64,000 bases of DNA from Sphingomonas sp. S2-65 (GCF_021513175.1 NZ_CP090953.1:3406501-3470500), one strand, 5' to 3'. Counted from the first letter of the stretch, positions 44,505 to 54,845 are shown. The notes: generated by a model from the sequence alone, not told the origin. Numbers and translations: made by a program.

Positions 44505-45698
44505 ATGAAAAAACTTACGGCAGCTTTTGGCGTGGCGCTGATTCTGGGCGGCTGCGGCGGCAATGATGCTGCGGAGCAGCAAAAAGCTGCCGCGGCGGCT
44601 GCCGCTCCGCCCCAGGTGGGTGTGATCACCGTGCAGGAGCAGCCGGTGACGCTCAGCACCGAGCTGCCGGGACGCACTGCAGCCTATGAGACGTCGGAAG
44701 TGCGTCCGCAGGTGAACGGCATCGTGCTCCAGCGCCTGTTCGAGGAAGGCGACATGGTTCGCGCCGGTCAGCCGCTCTACAAGATCGATCCCGCGCCCTA
44801 TCAGGCGCAGGTCGCCAGCGCCCAGGCGGCGCTCGCCCGCTCGCGTGCGGCGATCGCCTCCACCGGCGCGCTGTCGCGCCGCTACAACGAGCTGGTTCGC
44901 ATCAACGCGATCTCGCGCCAGGAGGCGGAGAACGCCGTGACCGGTGCGCAACAGGCCCGGGCCGACGTTGCCGCACAGCAGGCGGCGCTGCGCTCGGCAC
45001 AGATTGACTTGGCACGCACCACCATCCGCGCCCCGATCTCGGGACGGATCGGCCGGTCGACCTTCACCACCGGCGCGCTGGTCTCGGCCTCGCAGACCGA
45101 ACCGCTGACCACTATCCAGCGCCTCGACCCTATCTTCGTCGACATCCAGCAGTCCAGCGCCGAGGTGCTGAACCTGCGCCAGCAGATCATGGACGGGCAG
45201 CTCAGCCGTGGCAGCGGCGCCGCCCGCGTGCGCCTGAAGCTGGAGAACGGCTCGACCTACCCGTCGGAAGGCACGCTGAAGTTCACCGACGTGACCGTGG
45301 ATCCGACTACGGGCAGCCAGGTCATCCGGGCGGTCTTCTCCAATCCGCGCGGCCTGTTGCTGCCGGGCATGTTCGCGCGTGCCCAGCTGGCTGAGGGCAC
45401 GAAGTCGAACGCGATCCTGGTGCCGCAGCGCGCCGTCAGCCGCGATGAGCGCGGCAACGCCACGGCGATGGTCGTGGGTGCGGGAGGCAAGATCGAGCCG
45501 CGTGCGCTCAAGACCGACCGCACGGTCGGCGACAATTGGCTGGTGACCGGCGGCCTGAAGACGGGTGACAAGGTGATCGTCGAGGGCGGCATGATGCTGC
45601 GCCCCGGCATGGCCGTGCAGCCGAAACCCTGGAACCCGAATGCCGCGGCGCCGGGTGGAACCCAGCCTCAGGCACAGGCTCAAAGTCAGGCGAAGTAA
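44505..45698 (+). CDS. RND efflux periplasmic adaptor (membrane fusion lipoprotein)
   Basis: Predicted 397-residue lipoprotein of the AcrA/MexA type. The lipobox is LGGC with Cys17. Then come the lipoyl half-motifs (ELPGRTAAYETSEVRPQVNG, IRAPISGRIGRSTF), a coiled-coil hairpin (about residues 95-170) and beta-barrel domains. The tail is rich in Gln, Pro and Ala. It links the inner-membrane pump and the outer-membrane channel encoded downstream, six bases and one overlap away. The Shine-Dalgarno is poor. Likely repressed by the divergent TetR protein. Confidence 0.9.
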   Translation: MKKLTAAFGVALILGGCGGNDAAEQQKAAAAAAAPPQVGVITVQEQPVTLSTELPGRTAAYETSEVRPQVNGIVLQRLFEEGDMVRAGQPLYKIDPAPYQAQVASAQAALARSRAAIASTGALSRRYNELVRINAISRQEAENAVTGAQQARADVAAQQAALRSAQIDLARTTIRAPISGRIGRSTFTTGALVSASQTEPLTTIQRLDPIFVDIQQSSAEVLNLRQQIMDGQLSRGSGAARVRLKLENGSTYPSEGTLKFTDVTVDPTTGSQVIRAVFSNPRGLLLPGMFARAQLAEGTKSNAILVPQRAVSRDERGNATAMVVGAGGKIEPRALKTDRTVGDNWLVTGGLKTGDKVIVEGGMMLRPGMAVQPKPWNPNAAAPGGTQPQAQAQSQAK

Positions 45699-45704
45699 CC
45701 AGCC

Positions 45705-48700
45705 ATGTCACGCTATTTCATCGATCGCCCGATCTTCGCCTATGTGCTGGCGGTTATGGTCCTCATCGCCGGCATTCTGGCGGTGCGCACCTTGCCCATC
45801 GCACAGTTCCCGGCGATCGCGCCGCCAGCGGTTTCGATCACCGCGACCTATCCTGGTGCCGACGCGCAGACGCTGGAGAACACCACGACCCAGATCATCG
45901 AGCAGCAGATGAAGGGGATCGATCACCTTCGCTACTTCTCGTCCTCGTCCTCGTCGGCCGGCACCGTCTCGATCACCCTGACCTTCGAGCAGGGCACCGA
46001 TCCCGACACTGCCCAGGTCCAGGTGCAGAACAAGCTGCAGGCGGCGACGCCGCTGCTTCCGCAGGAAGTGCAGCGCCAGGGCATCATCGTCGCCAAGGCG
46101 ACTCAGAACATCCTGCTGTTCGTCGGCCTCTATTCGGAAAATGGAGCGCACAACGACGAAGACCTGGCCGACATCGTCGCCACCAGGATTGCGGATCCGC
46201 TCTCGCGCGTTACCGGCGTGGGCGATACCCAGGTGTTCGGCTCGCAATATGCGATGCGCATCTGGGTCGATCCGATCAAGCTCAACAATTACGCGCTGAC
46301 CATGGCTGACGTTACCGCTGCGGTGACGGCGCAGAACGCGCAGGTTTCCGCCGGTCAGATCGGCGCCCAGCCCGCCCCCAAGGAGCAGATGCTCAACGCG
46401 ACGGTGTCGGTCTCGTCGCGGCTGACCTCTCCGGAAGAATTCGCGAAGATCCGGCTGAAGAGCGGTACGAACGGATCGGTCGTGCGCCTCGGCGATGTCG
46501 CGCGGGTCGCGATCGGTTCGGAGAATTACGGCTTTTCCGCGCAGTGGAACGGCAAGGCTGCATCGGGCATCGCGGTCAAGCTGGCCCCGGGGGCCAACGC
46601 GCTCGACACCGTCGTTGCGGTCAAGGACCGGGTGAATGAACTCGCCAAGCAGTTCCCGTCCGACGTCAAGGTCATCTTCCCTTACGACACCTCGCCCTTC
46701 GTGCGGCTGTCGATCGAGCAGGTGATCGAGACGCTGGTCGAGGCGGTCGTGCTCGTCTTCCTCGTCATGTTCCTGTTCCTGCAGAACTTCCGTGCGACGC
46801 TGATCCCGACGATCGCGGTGCCGGTGGTGCTGACGGGCACGTTCGCCGTGCTCGCGATGTTCGGCTATTCGATCAACACGCTGACTCTGTTCGGCATGGT
46901 GCTCGCCATCGGGTTGCTGGTCGACGACGCGATCGTCGTGGTCGAGAATGTCGAGCGCTTGATCACCGACGAGCACCTGTCGCCCAGGGAGGCGGCCCGC
47001 AAGTCGATGGACGAGATCAGCGGTGCGCTGATCGGCATCGGCCTGGTGCTTTCGGCGGTGTTCCTGCCGATGGCATTCTTCGGGGGCTCGACCGGCGTCA
47101 TCTATCGCCAGTTCTCTATCACCATCGTGTCGGCCATGGTGCTGTCGGTCGCGGTCGCGCTGATCCTGACCCCGGCGCTCTGCGCGACCATCCTCAAGCC
47201 TCATGATCCTAACAAGGGCGAGGGGAACGGTCCGCTTGCGCGCTTCTTCCGCTGGTTCAACCGCACGTTCGACCGCGGACGCGATCGCTACGAGCGAGGC
47301 ACCCGCTCGACCGCGCGCCGATGGGGCCGCTCGCTCATCGCCTATGCATTGATCCTGGCGGGGCTGACCTTCCTGTTCGCACGGTTGCCGACCGGCTTTC
47401 TGCCTGAGGAGGATCAGGGCGTGATGATCGCGCTGGTGCAGGGGCCGTCGGGCGCCACCACCGCGCGGACCCAGAAGGGGCTCGACCTGGTTCGCGACCA
47501 CTTCCTGCAGAATGCCGGCGGCGCGATCCGGGGCGTCTACACCGTCAACGGCTTCAGCTTCTCGGGCACCGGCCAGAACAGCGGCATCGCGTTCATTCCG
47601 ATGAAGGAGTGGAAGGACCGTCCCGGCGCCGAGAACCGGGCGCAGGCGATCGTCGGCCGCGCGATGGGTGCGTTCTCGCAGTACAAGGACGGCCTGATCT
47701 TCGCGGTGATCCCGCCGGCGGTCCAGGAACTGGGCAACGCCACCGGCTTCGACCTCCAGCTCGTCGACGAAGCCGGCATCGGCCATGACAGGCTGCTCGC
47801 CGCGCGTAACCAGTTGCTCGGCATGGCGTCGCAGAACAAGTTGCTGGTGGGCGTGCGCCCCAACGCGCTCGACGACGCGCCGCAGCTCAAGGTCGACGTC
47901 GATCAGGACAAGGCGCGCGCGCTCGGGCTCGATCTGGCGACGGTGAACAGCACCATCGCCACGGCGTGGGGCGGGTCGTACGTCAACGACTTCATCGATC
48001 GCGGGCGGGTCAAGCGCGTGTATCTCCAGGCCGATGCACCCTATCGCATGGCGCCGGAGGACATTGGCGACCTGTACGTACGCGGCGAAACCGGCACCAT
48101 GGCGCCGTTCACGGCCTTCTCCACGCTGTCCTGGCGCCAGGGGCCGATGCAGCTGACTCGCTACAATGGCCAGCCGTCGATGGAAATCCTGGGCCAGCCG
48201 GCGCCGGGGGTCTCGTCCGGCGCTGCGCTGAAGGCGATGCAGGAGATGCAGGCTAAGCTGCCGCCGGGCACGCGGCTCGACTGGACCGGGCTCAGCTATG
48301 AGGAGCAGCTGTCGGGCGGACAGGCTCCGGCGCTCTATGCCCTGTCGCTGCTGATCGTGTTCCTGTGCCTGGCCGCATTGTACGAAAGCTGGTCGGTGCC
48401 GATCGCGGTGCTGCTGGTGGTGCCGCTGGGCGTGCTCGGCGCGATGCTGGCGGCGTGGTTCACTGGGCTGAACAACGACATCTACCTCCAGGTCGGCCTG
48501 ATCACCACGATCGGCGTCTCGGCGAAGAACGCGATCCTGATCGTCGAGTTCGCCGAGGAGCGGGTGCGCGACGGCATGAACGCCTTCGACGCGGCGGTGG
48601 AAGCCGCCAAGCTCCGGCTCCGCCCGATCCTGATGACGAGCCTTGCGTTCATCTTCGGCGTGATGCCGCTGGCGGTCTCCACCGGCGCGGGTGCCGGCGG

Positions 48701-48896
48701 CCAGAACGCGATCGGCCGCGCCGTGGTCGGCGGCATGTTGTCGGCCACCGTGCTCGCCATCTTCTTCGTGCCGATGTTCTTCGTGGTCGTGAGCCGGTTG
48801 TTCGGACACGGCCAGGGAGAGAGCGCCGCGACCGATGTCGCGCCCGACGCCGGCAACAAATCCTCCGATGGCGGCCGTCCGCCGCAGGGAGCATGA
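45705..48896 (+). CDS. RND multidrug efflux transporter (HAE1 family)
   Basis: Predicted 1063-residue inner-membrane proton antiporter with 12 membrane segments and two large periplasmic loops. The N-terminus [20 protein letters not shown] is typical of AcrB/MexB. The proton relay is present as the paired aspartates in [15 protein letters not shown] (TM4) and the lysine in [11 protein letters not shown] (TM10). The periplasmic porter loops are complete, so it should be active. It lies six bases after the adaptor gene and overlaps the outer-membrane factor gene. Substrates are probably hydrophobic drugs, but cannot be named from sequence. Confidence 0.94.
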   Translation: MSRYFIDRPIFAYVLAVMVLIAGILAVRTLPIAQFPAIAPPAVSITATYPGADAQTLENTTTQIIEQQMKGIDHLRYFSSSSSSAGTVSITLTFEQGTDPDTAQVQVQNKLQAATPLLPQEVQRQGIIVAKATQNILLFVGLYSENGAHNDEDLADIVATRIADPLSRVTGVGDTQVFGSQYAMRIWVDPIKLNNYALTMADVTAAVTAQNAQVSAGQIGAQPAPKEQMLNATVSVSSRLTSPEEFAKIRLKSGTNGSVVRLGDVARVAIGSENYGFSAQWNGKAASGIAVKLAPGANALDTVVAVKDRVNELAKQFPSDVKVIFPYDTSPFVRLSIEQVIETLVEAVVLVFLVMFLFLQNFRATLIPTIAVPVVLTGTFAVLAMFGYSINTLTLFGMVLAIGLLVDDAIVVVENVERLITDEHLSPREAARKSMDEISGALIGIGLVLSAVFLPMAFFGGSTGVIYRQFSITIVSAMVLSVAVALILTPALCATILKPHDPNKGEGNGPLARFFRWFNRTFDRGRDRYERGTRSTARRWGRSLIAYALILAGLTFLFARLPTGFLPEEDQGVMIALVQGPSGATTARTQKGLDLVRDHFLQNAGGAIRGVYTVNGFSFSGTGQNSGIAFIPMKEWKDRPGAENRAQAIVGRAMGAFSQYKDGLIFAVIPPAVQELGNATGFDLQLVDEAGIGHDRLLAARNQLLGMASQNKLLVGVRPNALDDAPQLKVDVDQDKARALGLDLATVNSTIATAWGGSYVNDFIDRGRVKRVYLQADAPYRMAPEDIGDLYVRGETGTMAPFTAFSTLSWRQGPMQLTRYNGQPSMEILGQPAPGVSSGAALKAMQEMQAKLPPGTRLDWTGLSYEEQLSGGQAPALYALSLLIVFLCLAALYESWSVPIAVLLVVPLGVLGAMLAAWFTGLNNDIYLQVGLITTIGVSAKNAILIVEFAEERVRDGMNAFDAAVEAAKLRLRPILMTSLAFIFGVMPLAVSTGAGAGGQNAIGRAVVGGMLSATVLAIFFVPMFFVVVSRLFGHGQGESAATDVAPDAGNKSSDGGRPPQGA

Positions 48897-48901
48897 CTAT
48901 C

Positions 48902-50353
48902 ATGACGAAACCCATCCTCGCGCTCCTGGCAGGCGCGACCATGCTCGCGGGCTGCAATTTCGCGCCCAAATACGTCCGTCCCGAAGGCGCGGTGCCGGCC
49001 GCGCTCCCTGAGGGCGGCATCTACCCGCGCGCCGCCACCGACGCGCCGGACATCACCGCGGTCGGCTGGCGCGACTTCTTCCTCGATCCCCGCCTGCGCC
49101 AGGTGATCGACACTGGGCTCGCCAACAACCGCGACCTGCGCATCGCCGCGGGCAACGTGCTCCAGGCGCGCGCCCAGCTGCGCACCCAGCGCTCCGAGCT
49201 GTTCCCGACCGCGTCGGTCAACGGCAGCGCCACCTACACCAACAATATCGGCGCGGGGGGCGCCGGAGCGGGGGCGGGCGCCGGCGCCGGCACCGGCGCA
49301 GGAGTCGGCACCGGCGGCTCGAGCAACCTCGAAATCTACTCGCTCAACGCCGGCATCTCGGCCTATGAGCTCGACCTGTTCGGCCGTGTCCGCAACCTCA
49401 CCCAGGCCGCGCAGGAGCAGGTGTTCGCCAGCGAGGAGGCCCAGCGCTCCACCCGCGTCAGCCTGATTGCCGAGATCGCCAACGCCTGGCTCCAGATGGC
49501 CTCCGACCAGGAACAGCTTCGCCTCTCGCGCGAGACGCTCAAGGCGTTCCAGGAAACCTTCCGCCTCACCAGCGAGCAGTTCCGCGTCGGCGTCGGCTCC
49601 GAGCTCGAGGTCCGCCAGGCCGAGACCAATTACCAGGCCGCGCGCAACGACATCGCCGCGCTCGAGACCCGCATCGCGCAGGACCAGAACGCGCTCAACC
49701 TCCTCGCCGGCACCACGGTGCCGAGCGAACTGCTCCCCGCCAGCTTCGGCGCCGAGCCGGTGACCCGCGACGCGCTCCCCGCCAATTTGTCGTCGCAAGT
49801 GCTGCTGCGCCGTCCCGACGTGCTGCGCGCCGAGCACCAGCTGATCGCCGAAAGCGCCAATATCGGCGCGGCCCGCGCGGCGTTCTTCCCGACGATCTCG
49901 CTGACCGGCCTGGTCGGCACGATCAGCACCGCGCTCTCGGGCCTGTTCGGCGGCGGCAGCTTCACCTACCAGGCGGGGCCGTCCATCGGCCTGCCGATCT
50001 TCGACGGTGGCCGCCGCTCGGGCAACCTCCAATATGCCCGCGCCTCGCAACAGGTCGCCGCCGCCACCTATGAGCGCACCATCCAGGTGGCGTTCCGCGA
50101 AGTCGCCGACGCGCTCGCCCAGCGCGGCCGCATCGGCGAACAGGTCAGCGCCCAGTCGCAGCGCGCCAACGCCGCGCAGGTCGCCGCGCGCCTGTCCGAA
50201 GCCCGGTTCCGCGCCGGCATTGACTCGTTCCTCAACACCCTAGACGCCCAGCGCACGGCCTACGCCGCCCAGCAACAGCTGGTCACCACGCGCCTCACTC
50301 AGGCGAACAACCTGGTCGAACTCTACCGCTCGCTCGGCGGCGGGCTGAACTAG
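48902..50353 (+). CDS. Outer-membrane efflux channel lipoprotein (OprM/NodT type), first
   Basis: Predicted 483-residue outer-membrane factor for the RND pump. Lipobox LAGC with Cys18. Two repeats of the alpha-hairpin/beta-strand unit are seen (EIYSLNAGISAYELDLFGRV; PSIGLPIFDGGRRSGNLQ). A glycine/alanine-only stretch of about 25 residues (117-141) sits in the first outer loop. I place the start at the ATG at 48902, ten bases after AGGGAG. An earlier in-frame ATG at 48893 overlaps the pump stop as ATGA and would add three residues. Last gene of the operon; hairpins follow. Confidence 0.9.
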   Translation: MTKPILALLAGATMLAGCNFAPKYVRPEGAVPAALPEGGIYPRAATDAPDITAVGWRDFFLDPRLRQVIDTGLANNRDLRIAAGNVLQARAQLRTQRSELFPTASVNGSATYTNNIGAGGAGAGAGAGAGTGAGVGTGGSSNLEIYSLNAGISAYELDLFGRVRNLTQAAQEQVFASEEAQRSTRVSLIAEIANAWLQMASDQEQLRLSRETLKAFQETFRLTSEQFRVGVGSELEVRQAETNYQAARNDIAALETRIAQDQNALNLLAGTTVPSELLPASFGAEPVTRDALPANLSSQVLLRRPDVLRAEHQLIAESANIGAARAAFFPTISLTGLVGTISTALSGLFGGGSFTYQAGPSIGLPIFDGGRRSGNLQYARASQQVAAATYERTIQVAFREVADALAQRGRIGEQVSAQSQRANAAQVAARLSEARFRAGIDSFLNTLDAQRTAYAAQQQLVTTRLTQANNLVELYRSLGGGLN

Positions 50354-50360
50354 GCCCCTT

Positions 50361-50397
50361 TCTCCCCTCCCTGAAAGGGAGGGGCAGGGGGGTGGGT
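50361..50397 (+). repeat. CCCCTCCCT hairpin element, copy A
   Basis: CCCCTCCCT (50364-50372) and AGGGAGGGG (50376-50384) form a 9-bp stem with a 3-base loop, followed by GCAGGGGGGTGGGT. An inverted copy lies about 100 bases to the right, and the two face each other between the two efflux channel genes. Confidence 0.6.
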
Positions 50398-50400
50398 TCT

Positions 50401-50433
50401 GCAGAAGTCGGGGCTCGATGCCCCGGCTTCTGC
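50401..50433 (+). terminator. Terminator of the RND operon
   Basis: GCAGAAGTCGGGGC (50401-50414) pairs with GCCCCGGCTTCTGC (50420-50433) through 14 pairs including one G-T, with a 5-base loop. TTTAAAT follows, giving a moderate T run on the plus strand. It lies 47 bases after the channel gene. Confidence 0.7.
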
Positions 50434-50478
50434 TTTAAATCGTCAAGCCGTGAGTCTCTTGGGCGCGCAGACGCGCGC

Positions 50479-50515
50479 ACCCACCCCTGACCCCTCCCTG
50501 CTTACAGGGAGGGGG
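50479..50515 (-). repeat. CCCCTCCCTG hairpin element, copy B (inverted)
   Basis: CCCCTCCCTG (50491-50500) and CAGGGAGGGG (50505-50514) form a 10-bp stem with a 4-base loop, preceded by ACCCACCCCTGA. Its reverse complement matches copy A at 50361-50397, apart from the loop. It lies 12 bases past the stop of the second channel gene. Confidence 0.6.
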
Positions 50516-50526
50516 ACTATCCCTGC

Positions 50527-52053
50527 TTACCGATCCTTGGACGCGCCACCCGCCACCGGCTCCCAGCCAAGCCCCAGCGCCTTTTGCAGCGCCACATAAT
50601 CCCCGGTCAGTGCCGCGGTCGCCTGTGCCAGATTCTGCTCGGCCAACACCCGCTGCCGCTCGGCATCCAGCGCGTCGATCAGCCGCACCGTCCCCGCGCG
50701 ATAGCGCTGCTGGGTCAGCCCCGCCGCACGCACCGCCGAAGCGCGCACCCGCACCAGGCTCGCCACCGTCGCGCGGCGATGGCCGAAGCGCGACAGCGAA
50801 TCCTCGGCGTCCTGCAACGCCCGCAGCACCGCGCCGCGATACTGCGCCTCGGCTTCGTCGCGGGCGCCCTGCGCCTGCTCGACGCGCCCGCGCCCGCGCC
50901 CGAAATCCAGGAAGCTCCATTGCAGCCGCGGCATCGCCAGCGCCGCGAGATTGTCGAGGTCGACCAGCGCCTCGGGCGACGTCCCGCCCAGCCCCAGCAT
51001 CCCCATCAGGCTCAACCGGGGAAAGCGCGACGCCTCCGCCACGCCGATCCGCGCGGTATAGGCCGCCAGCTGCCGCTCCGCCGCGCGAATGTCGGGCCGC
51101 CGCTGGAGCAGCGCCGCGGGATCGCCCACCGCCACTTGCGCGGGCGGCAACGGCGTCGGCGCGGGCGTGCGCAGCACCGTGTCGAGCGATCCGGGCTCCG
51201 CCCCGGTCAGCACCGCCAGCGCGTTCAGATACGCCTCGATCTCGGCGGCGAGCGGCACCTGCTCGGCCTCCGTCGCCTCCAGCTGGGTGCGCAGCCGCTC
51301 CACCTCCAGCGCCGACGCCGTGCCCCGCGCCGCGCGCTGCTCGGTCAGCTGGAACATCTGCCGCTGCAACACGCCCGACTGCCGCGACAGTTCCAGCCGC
51401 TGCTGCCGGTCGCGCAGGCCGACATAGGCGTTGGCGACGTCGGCGGCCAACCGCACCTGCGCGTCGGCGACATTAGCCTCTGCCGCCTGCACGTTGGCGC
51501 GCGTCGCCTCGACCGTGCGGCGCTGGCCGCCGAACAGGTCGATCTCCCAGCTCGCATCGAGTCCCGCGTTGAAGAAGTCGAGCGAGCCCAGGTCGGGCAC
51601 TTCGGCGCCAGCCGCGCCGCCACCGGCACCCGCTTCACCGCCCCCGGCCGCGCCGCCGCCACCCTGGCCCGAGCCGCCGGTCAGGCTGCCCAGGTCGATG
51701 CCGGGCAACTCGGCATGGACGTACATGCCCGACGCGCCCGCCTGGGGCAGTTGGTTGGCCCGCTCCACCCGCAAGGCGCCGCGCGCCTGGCGCAGCCGCG
51801 CCTGCGCCACCGCCACGCTGGGATTGGACGCCAGCGCACGAGTCTCGAGCATGTCCAAAGTCGGGTCGTTCAACGCCGTCCACCACCGCGCCGGCTGCGG
51901 CGCCGCCGCCGTGGCGGCATCGCCCCCGCGCACGAAGCTGGCGGGCGGCTGTCCGGCACTGCCGACGCGCGGCGGCCCGGCATAGTCCGGGCCCAGGGTG
52001 CAAGCGCCGAGCAGCACCAGCGAGAGGAGGGGGAAGGGGGCAAGTTTGCGCAT
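50527..52053 (-). CDS. Outer-membrane efflux channel lipoprotein (NodT type), second
   Basis: Predicted 508-residue outer-membrane factor. Lipobox LGAC with Cys18 after MRKLAPFPLLSLVLLGAC. Conserved segments include NPSVAVAQARLRQARGALRV, ASWEIDLFGGQRRTVEATRA and LLQRRPDIRAAERQLAAYTA. A glycine-rich stretch of about 25 residues (126-150) sits just before the second beta-strand, at the same place as in the first channel gene. The start has GAGG seven bases before it. It follows the EmrB-like gene by nine bases and completes a tripartite EmrAB-type system. Confidence 0.9.
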   Translation of the reverse strand: MRKLAPFPLLSLVLLGACTLGPDYAGPPRVGSAGQPPASFVRGGDAATAAAPQPARWWTALNDPTLDMLETRALASNPSVAVAQARLRQARGALRVERANQLPQAGASGMYVHAELPGIDLGSLTGGSGQGGGGAAGGGEAGAGGGAAGAEVPDLGSLDFFNAGLDASWEIDLFGGQRRTVEATRANVQAAEANVADAQVRLAADVANAYVGLRDRQQRLELSRQSGVLQRQMFQLTEQRAARGTASALEVERLRTQLEATEAEQVPLAAEIEAYLNALAVLTGAEPGSLDTVLRTPAPTPLPPAQVAVGDPAALLQRRPDIRAAERQLAAYTARIGVAEASRFPRLSLMGMLGLGGTSPEALVDLDNLAALAMPRLQWSFLDFGRGRGRVEQAQGARDEAEAQYRGAVLRALQDAEDSLSRFGHRRATVASLVRVRASAVRAAGLTQQRYRAGTVRLIDALDAERQRVLAEQNLAQATAALTGDYVALQKALGLGWEPVAGGASKDR

Positions 52054-52062
52054 TCGCAAGCC

Positions 52063-53658
52063 TCAATGCATGGCGATGGGGCCGCCCTGCGGAAGCGGGC
52101 GGAGGAACAGGACGAGCGGCGTCACGCACAGGATGCCGACGGCCAGCAGCCAGAACATGTCGTTATACGTCATCAACAGCGCCTGCTGGCTGATCATGCC
52201 GCCCAGATTGCGCAGCGCCGCGGTCTGGCCGCCGGCCGATTGCGCCATCCCTGCGACATAGTCCTGCACCGCTACCGAATTGGCGGACAGCGACTCCTCC
52301 AGCCGGCGGGCATGGAAATAGCTGCGCTGCTCCTGCACGGTGGCGAGCATCGCCAGCCCGACCGATCCGCCGATGTTGCGCGCGGCGTTGAACAATCCCG
52401 CCGCGTCGCCGGCCTGTTCGGGCGGCACCGATCGGATCGCCGCCTGGTTCAGGAACAGCATCACGAAGATCGTGCCCACGCCGCGCATCAGCTGTGAATC
52501 GGTGAAGGCGCTGCCGGTGGAATCGCCGGTCAGGCTGGTGTCGATCCAGCAGCTGAGCGCCATCACGCACAGTCCGAACGCCACGGCGATGCGGATGTCG
52601 ATATAGCGCATCAGCAAGGGCGTGAACGGCATCAGGATCAGGCTGGGAATACCCGCCAGCAGCACGACATGCCCGGCCTGCAACGCATTATAGTCCGCGA
52701 TGATCGCGACGAACTGCGGGATGACGTATGACGTGCCGTACAGCACCATGCCCAGCACCACCGCCATCGCCGCGACGCTGCCGAACTGGCGGTCGAGCAA
52801 CAGCTTCAGCCGGATCACCGGCCGCTGCGCCACGAACTGCCCGGCGAACAGCAGCACGAACCCAAACAGCGACACCGCGCTCAGCTGAAGGATCAGCGCG
52901 CTTTCGAACCATTGCTCGCGCTGCCCTTCCTCCAGCACCACGGTAAGCCCGCCCAGCCCCAGCGCCAGCCCGGCAATTCCCAGCCAGTCAGCCTGGACGA
53001 TCTCATGCAGCCGCGCCTTCTGATGGGGCAGCCCGACCAGCAGCAGCGTGATCAGCACCGCGCTCACCGGCACGTTGAGGAAAAAGGCGTAGTGCCAGCT
53101 GATATTCTCGGTGAGCCATCCGCCGATCAGCGGCCCCAGCACCGGCCCCAGGATCGCGGTCACGCCGAACATCGCCGTGCCGATCGGCTGTTGCTGCGGC
53201 GGTAGCCGGGTGGCGATGATCGTCATCGCGGTGGGGATCAGCGCACCGCCGGTGATCCCCTGGCCGACGCGCCCGACGATCATCATCGACAGGCTGGTCG
53301 ATAGCCCGCACATCACCGAAAACGCCGTGAACAGCACCGTGGCGATCAACAGGAAGGTGCGCAGCCCCAGCATCCGCTCCAGCCAGCCGGACAGCGGAAT
53401 GATGATGATCTCCGCGACCAGATAGCTCGTCGCGATCCAGGTGCCTTCGGTGCCACTCGCGCCGATCTCGCCCTGGATGGTGGGCAGCGAGGAGTTGACG
53501 ATGGAGATGTCGAGCGTCGCCATCAGCGCGCCCAGGCTGCCGGCCGCGACCGCCAGCCACGCGCCGAGGTCCGCCTTCTGCACCTGGCCGCCGCTGCGGG
53601 CACCGCCCTTGGGCTTGCCGACCGCGGCGGGATCGGCCGAGGTCGCGCCCGCGCTCAT
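52063..53658 (-). CDS. EmrB-type MFS drug transporter (DHA2 family)
   Basis: Predicted 531-residue inner-membrane protein with 14 hydrophobic segments, the DHA2 form of the major facilitator family. Motif C appears as FGVTAILGPVLGPLIGGWL, and the first segment has ALMATLDISIVNSSLPTIQG, which is typical of EmrB. A short hydrophilic N-terminus (about 30 residues) precedes. Its ATG overlaps the stop of the EmrA-like gene as ATGA. With the adaptor and the channel gene it should form a proton-driven pump spanning both membranes. Confidence 0.92.
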   Translation of the reverse strand: MSAGATSADPAAVGKPKGGARSGGQVQKADLGAWLAVAAGSLGALMATLDISIVNSSLPTIQGEIGASGTEGTWIATSYLVAEIIIIPLSGWLERMLGLRTFLLIATVLFTAFSVMCGLSTSLSMMIVGRVGQGITGGALIPTAMTIIATRLPPQQQPIGTAMFGVTAILGPVLGPLIGGWLTENISWHYAFFLNVPVSAVLITLLLVGLPHQKARLHEIVQADWLGIAGLALGLGGLTVVLEEGQREQWFESALILQLSAVSLFGFVLLFAGQFVAQRPVIRLKLLLDRQFGSVAAMAVVLGMVLYGTSYVIPQFVAIIADYNALQAGHVVLLAGIPSLILMPFTPLLMRYIDIRIAVAFGLCVMALSCWIDTSLTGDSTGSAFTDSQLMRGVGTIFVMLFLNQAAIRSVPPEQAGDAAGLFNAARNIGGSVGLAMLATVQEQRSYFHARRLEESLSANSVAVQDYVAGMAQSAGGQTAALRNLGGMISQQALLMTYNDMFWLLAVGILCVTPLVLFLRPLPQGGPIAMH

Positions 53659-54845
53659 TTCCTGCGCGCCTCGTTATGCGCCTTCTGCTCGCGCTCGATC
53701 GCCTCGCGCTGGTTCTTGGCGGCGATCGTGTCGACGGTGACGTCCACCGACATGCCCGGCAGGATCAGCTTGCGCGCAGTCGGGCCCAGGTCGATCGCGA
53801 TGCGCACCGGGATACGTTGGACGATCTTGGTGAAATTGCCGGTCGCGTTCTGCGGCGGCAACAGCGAGAATTGCGCGCCCGTGCCGGGCGAGAAGCTCTC
53901 GACTCGGCCATGGATCTCGACGCCGTCCAGCGCATCGACCTTCACCGTCACCGGCTGGCCGACTCGCATCAGCCCGATCTGCGTCTCCTTGAAATTGGCT
54001 TCGACATAGAGCTGCTGGTCGGGAACGATCGACATCAGCCGCACGCCCGGCTGGACCAGCTGGCCCGGCTGCACCGTCTTGTCGCCGACGCGGCCATCGC
54101 GGCTGGCGCGCAGGATCGACGAGGTTGCGTTGACGTTCGCGGCGGCAAGCTGCGCCCGCGCCGCGCGGCCTTGCGACTGCGCCTGGGTGATCTGGGTGCG
54201 CAGCGTGCCGACGCGCCGCTGTGCCGCGTCCAGCCCGGCACGCGCGGTGGCGACCTGCGCGGCGGCCTGGCGCTCCTGGTCGCGCAGTTGCGACAGCCGC
54301 TCGCGCGTTTCCGCGCCGGTCGCCGCCAGCGGCGTGTAGCGCGCCACTTCCGAACGCGCGAAGGTGAGGGCACTCTGCGCCGCCGACAGCTGCGCCCGCG
54401 CCTGGTCGATCGCGGCACCCTGTTCGCGGATTTGCGCGCGCACGCCTTCGGCGTTGGCGGCGGCGACGTCGATCTGCGCCTGGGCCTGCTCGGCCTGGGC
54501 GCGGTAATCGCGCGCATCGATCTGGAGCAGCGGCTGGCCCGCCTTCACCTGCTGGTTCTCGGCCACCAGCACCTTCTCGACATAGCCTGAGATACGCGAC
54601 GACACGACCACCGCGTCCGCCTGGACATAGGCGTCGTTGGTGGCTTGCAGATATTTGCCGCGGCTCTGGTAGCGCGCGAACCACAGCCCGCCGAGCACCA
54701 GGATTGCCGCGACGATCAGCAACAGGATGATGCGGACGCGCGGGTTCTTGAGCGGCGACTTTTTAACGGGCGCTGCATCTTCTGCGTTGGATGGGTCGTT
54801 GGCGGCGTCAGCCTCTGCGCTCTCGCGCTGATCCTGTTCGGACAT
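53655..54845 (-). CDS. EmrA-type membrane fusion protein (HlyD family)
   Basis: Predicted 396-residue adaptor. A cytoplasmic tail rich in Asp, Glu and Lys (1-35) precedes one membrane anchor (about 37-57, IILLLIVAAILVLGGLWF). The lipoyl domain (DAYVQADAVVVSSRISGYVE, VSSRISGYV) flanks a long coiled coil (about 100-240), and the C-terminal barrel has YVEANFKETQIGLMRVGQPV, a typical EmrA stretch. First gene of the emrA-emrB-channel operon; divergent from the MarR gene, with two palindromes between. Confidence 0.91.
   Translation of the reverse strand: MSEQDQRESAEADAANDPSNAEDAAPVKKSPLKNPRVRIILLLIVAAILVLGGLWFARYQSRGKYLQATNDAYVQADAVVVSSRISGYVEKVLVAENQQVKAGQPLLQIDARDYRAQAEQAQAQIDVAAANAEGVRAQIREQGAAIDQARAQLSAAQSALTFARSEVARYTPLAATGAETRERLSQLRDQERQAAAQVATARAGLDAAQRRVGTLRTQITQAQSQGRAARAQLAAANVNATSSILRASRDGRVGDKTVQPGQLVQPGVRLMSIVPDQQLYVEANFKETQIGLMRVGQPVTVKVDALDGVEIHGRVESFSPGTGAQFSLLPPQNATGNFTKIVQRIPVRIAIDLGPTARKLILPGMSVDVTVDTIAAKNQREAIEREQKAHNEARRK

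Noticed and set aside
45708..48809. A 1033-codon open frame on the minus strand
   Set aside because: It is antisense to the RND pump gene. The product is His/Arg/Asp-rich and has no membrane or family motif.
49250..49320. GC-rich tandem repeat as a possible minisatellite
   Set aside because: It is imperfect, in frame, and explained by the Gly/Ala tract of the outer-membrane channel.
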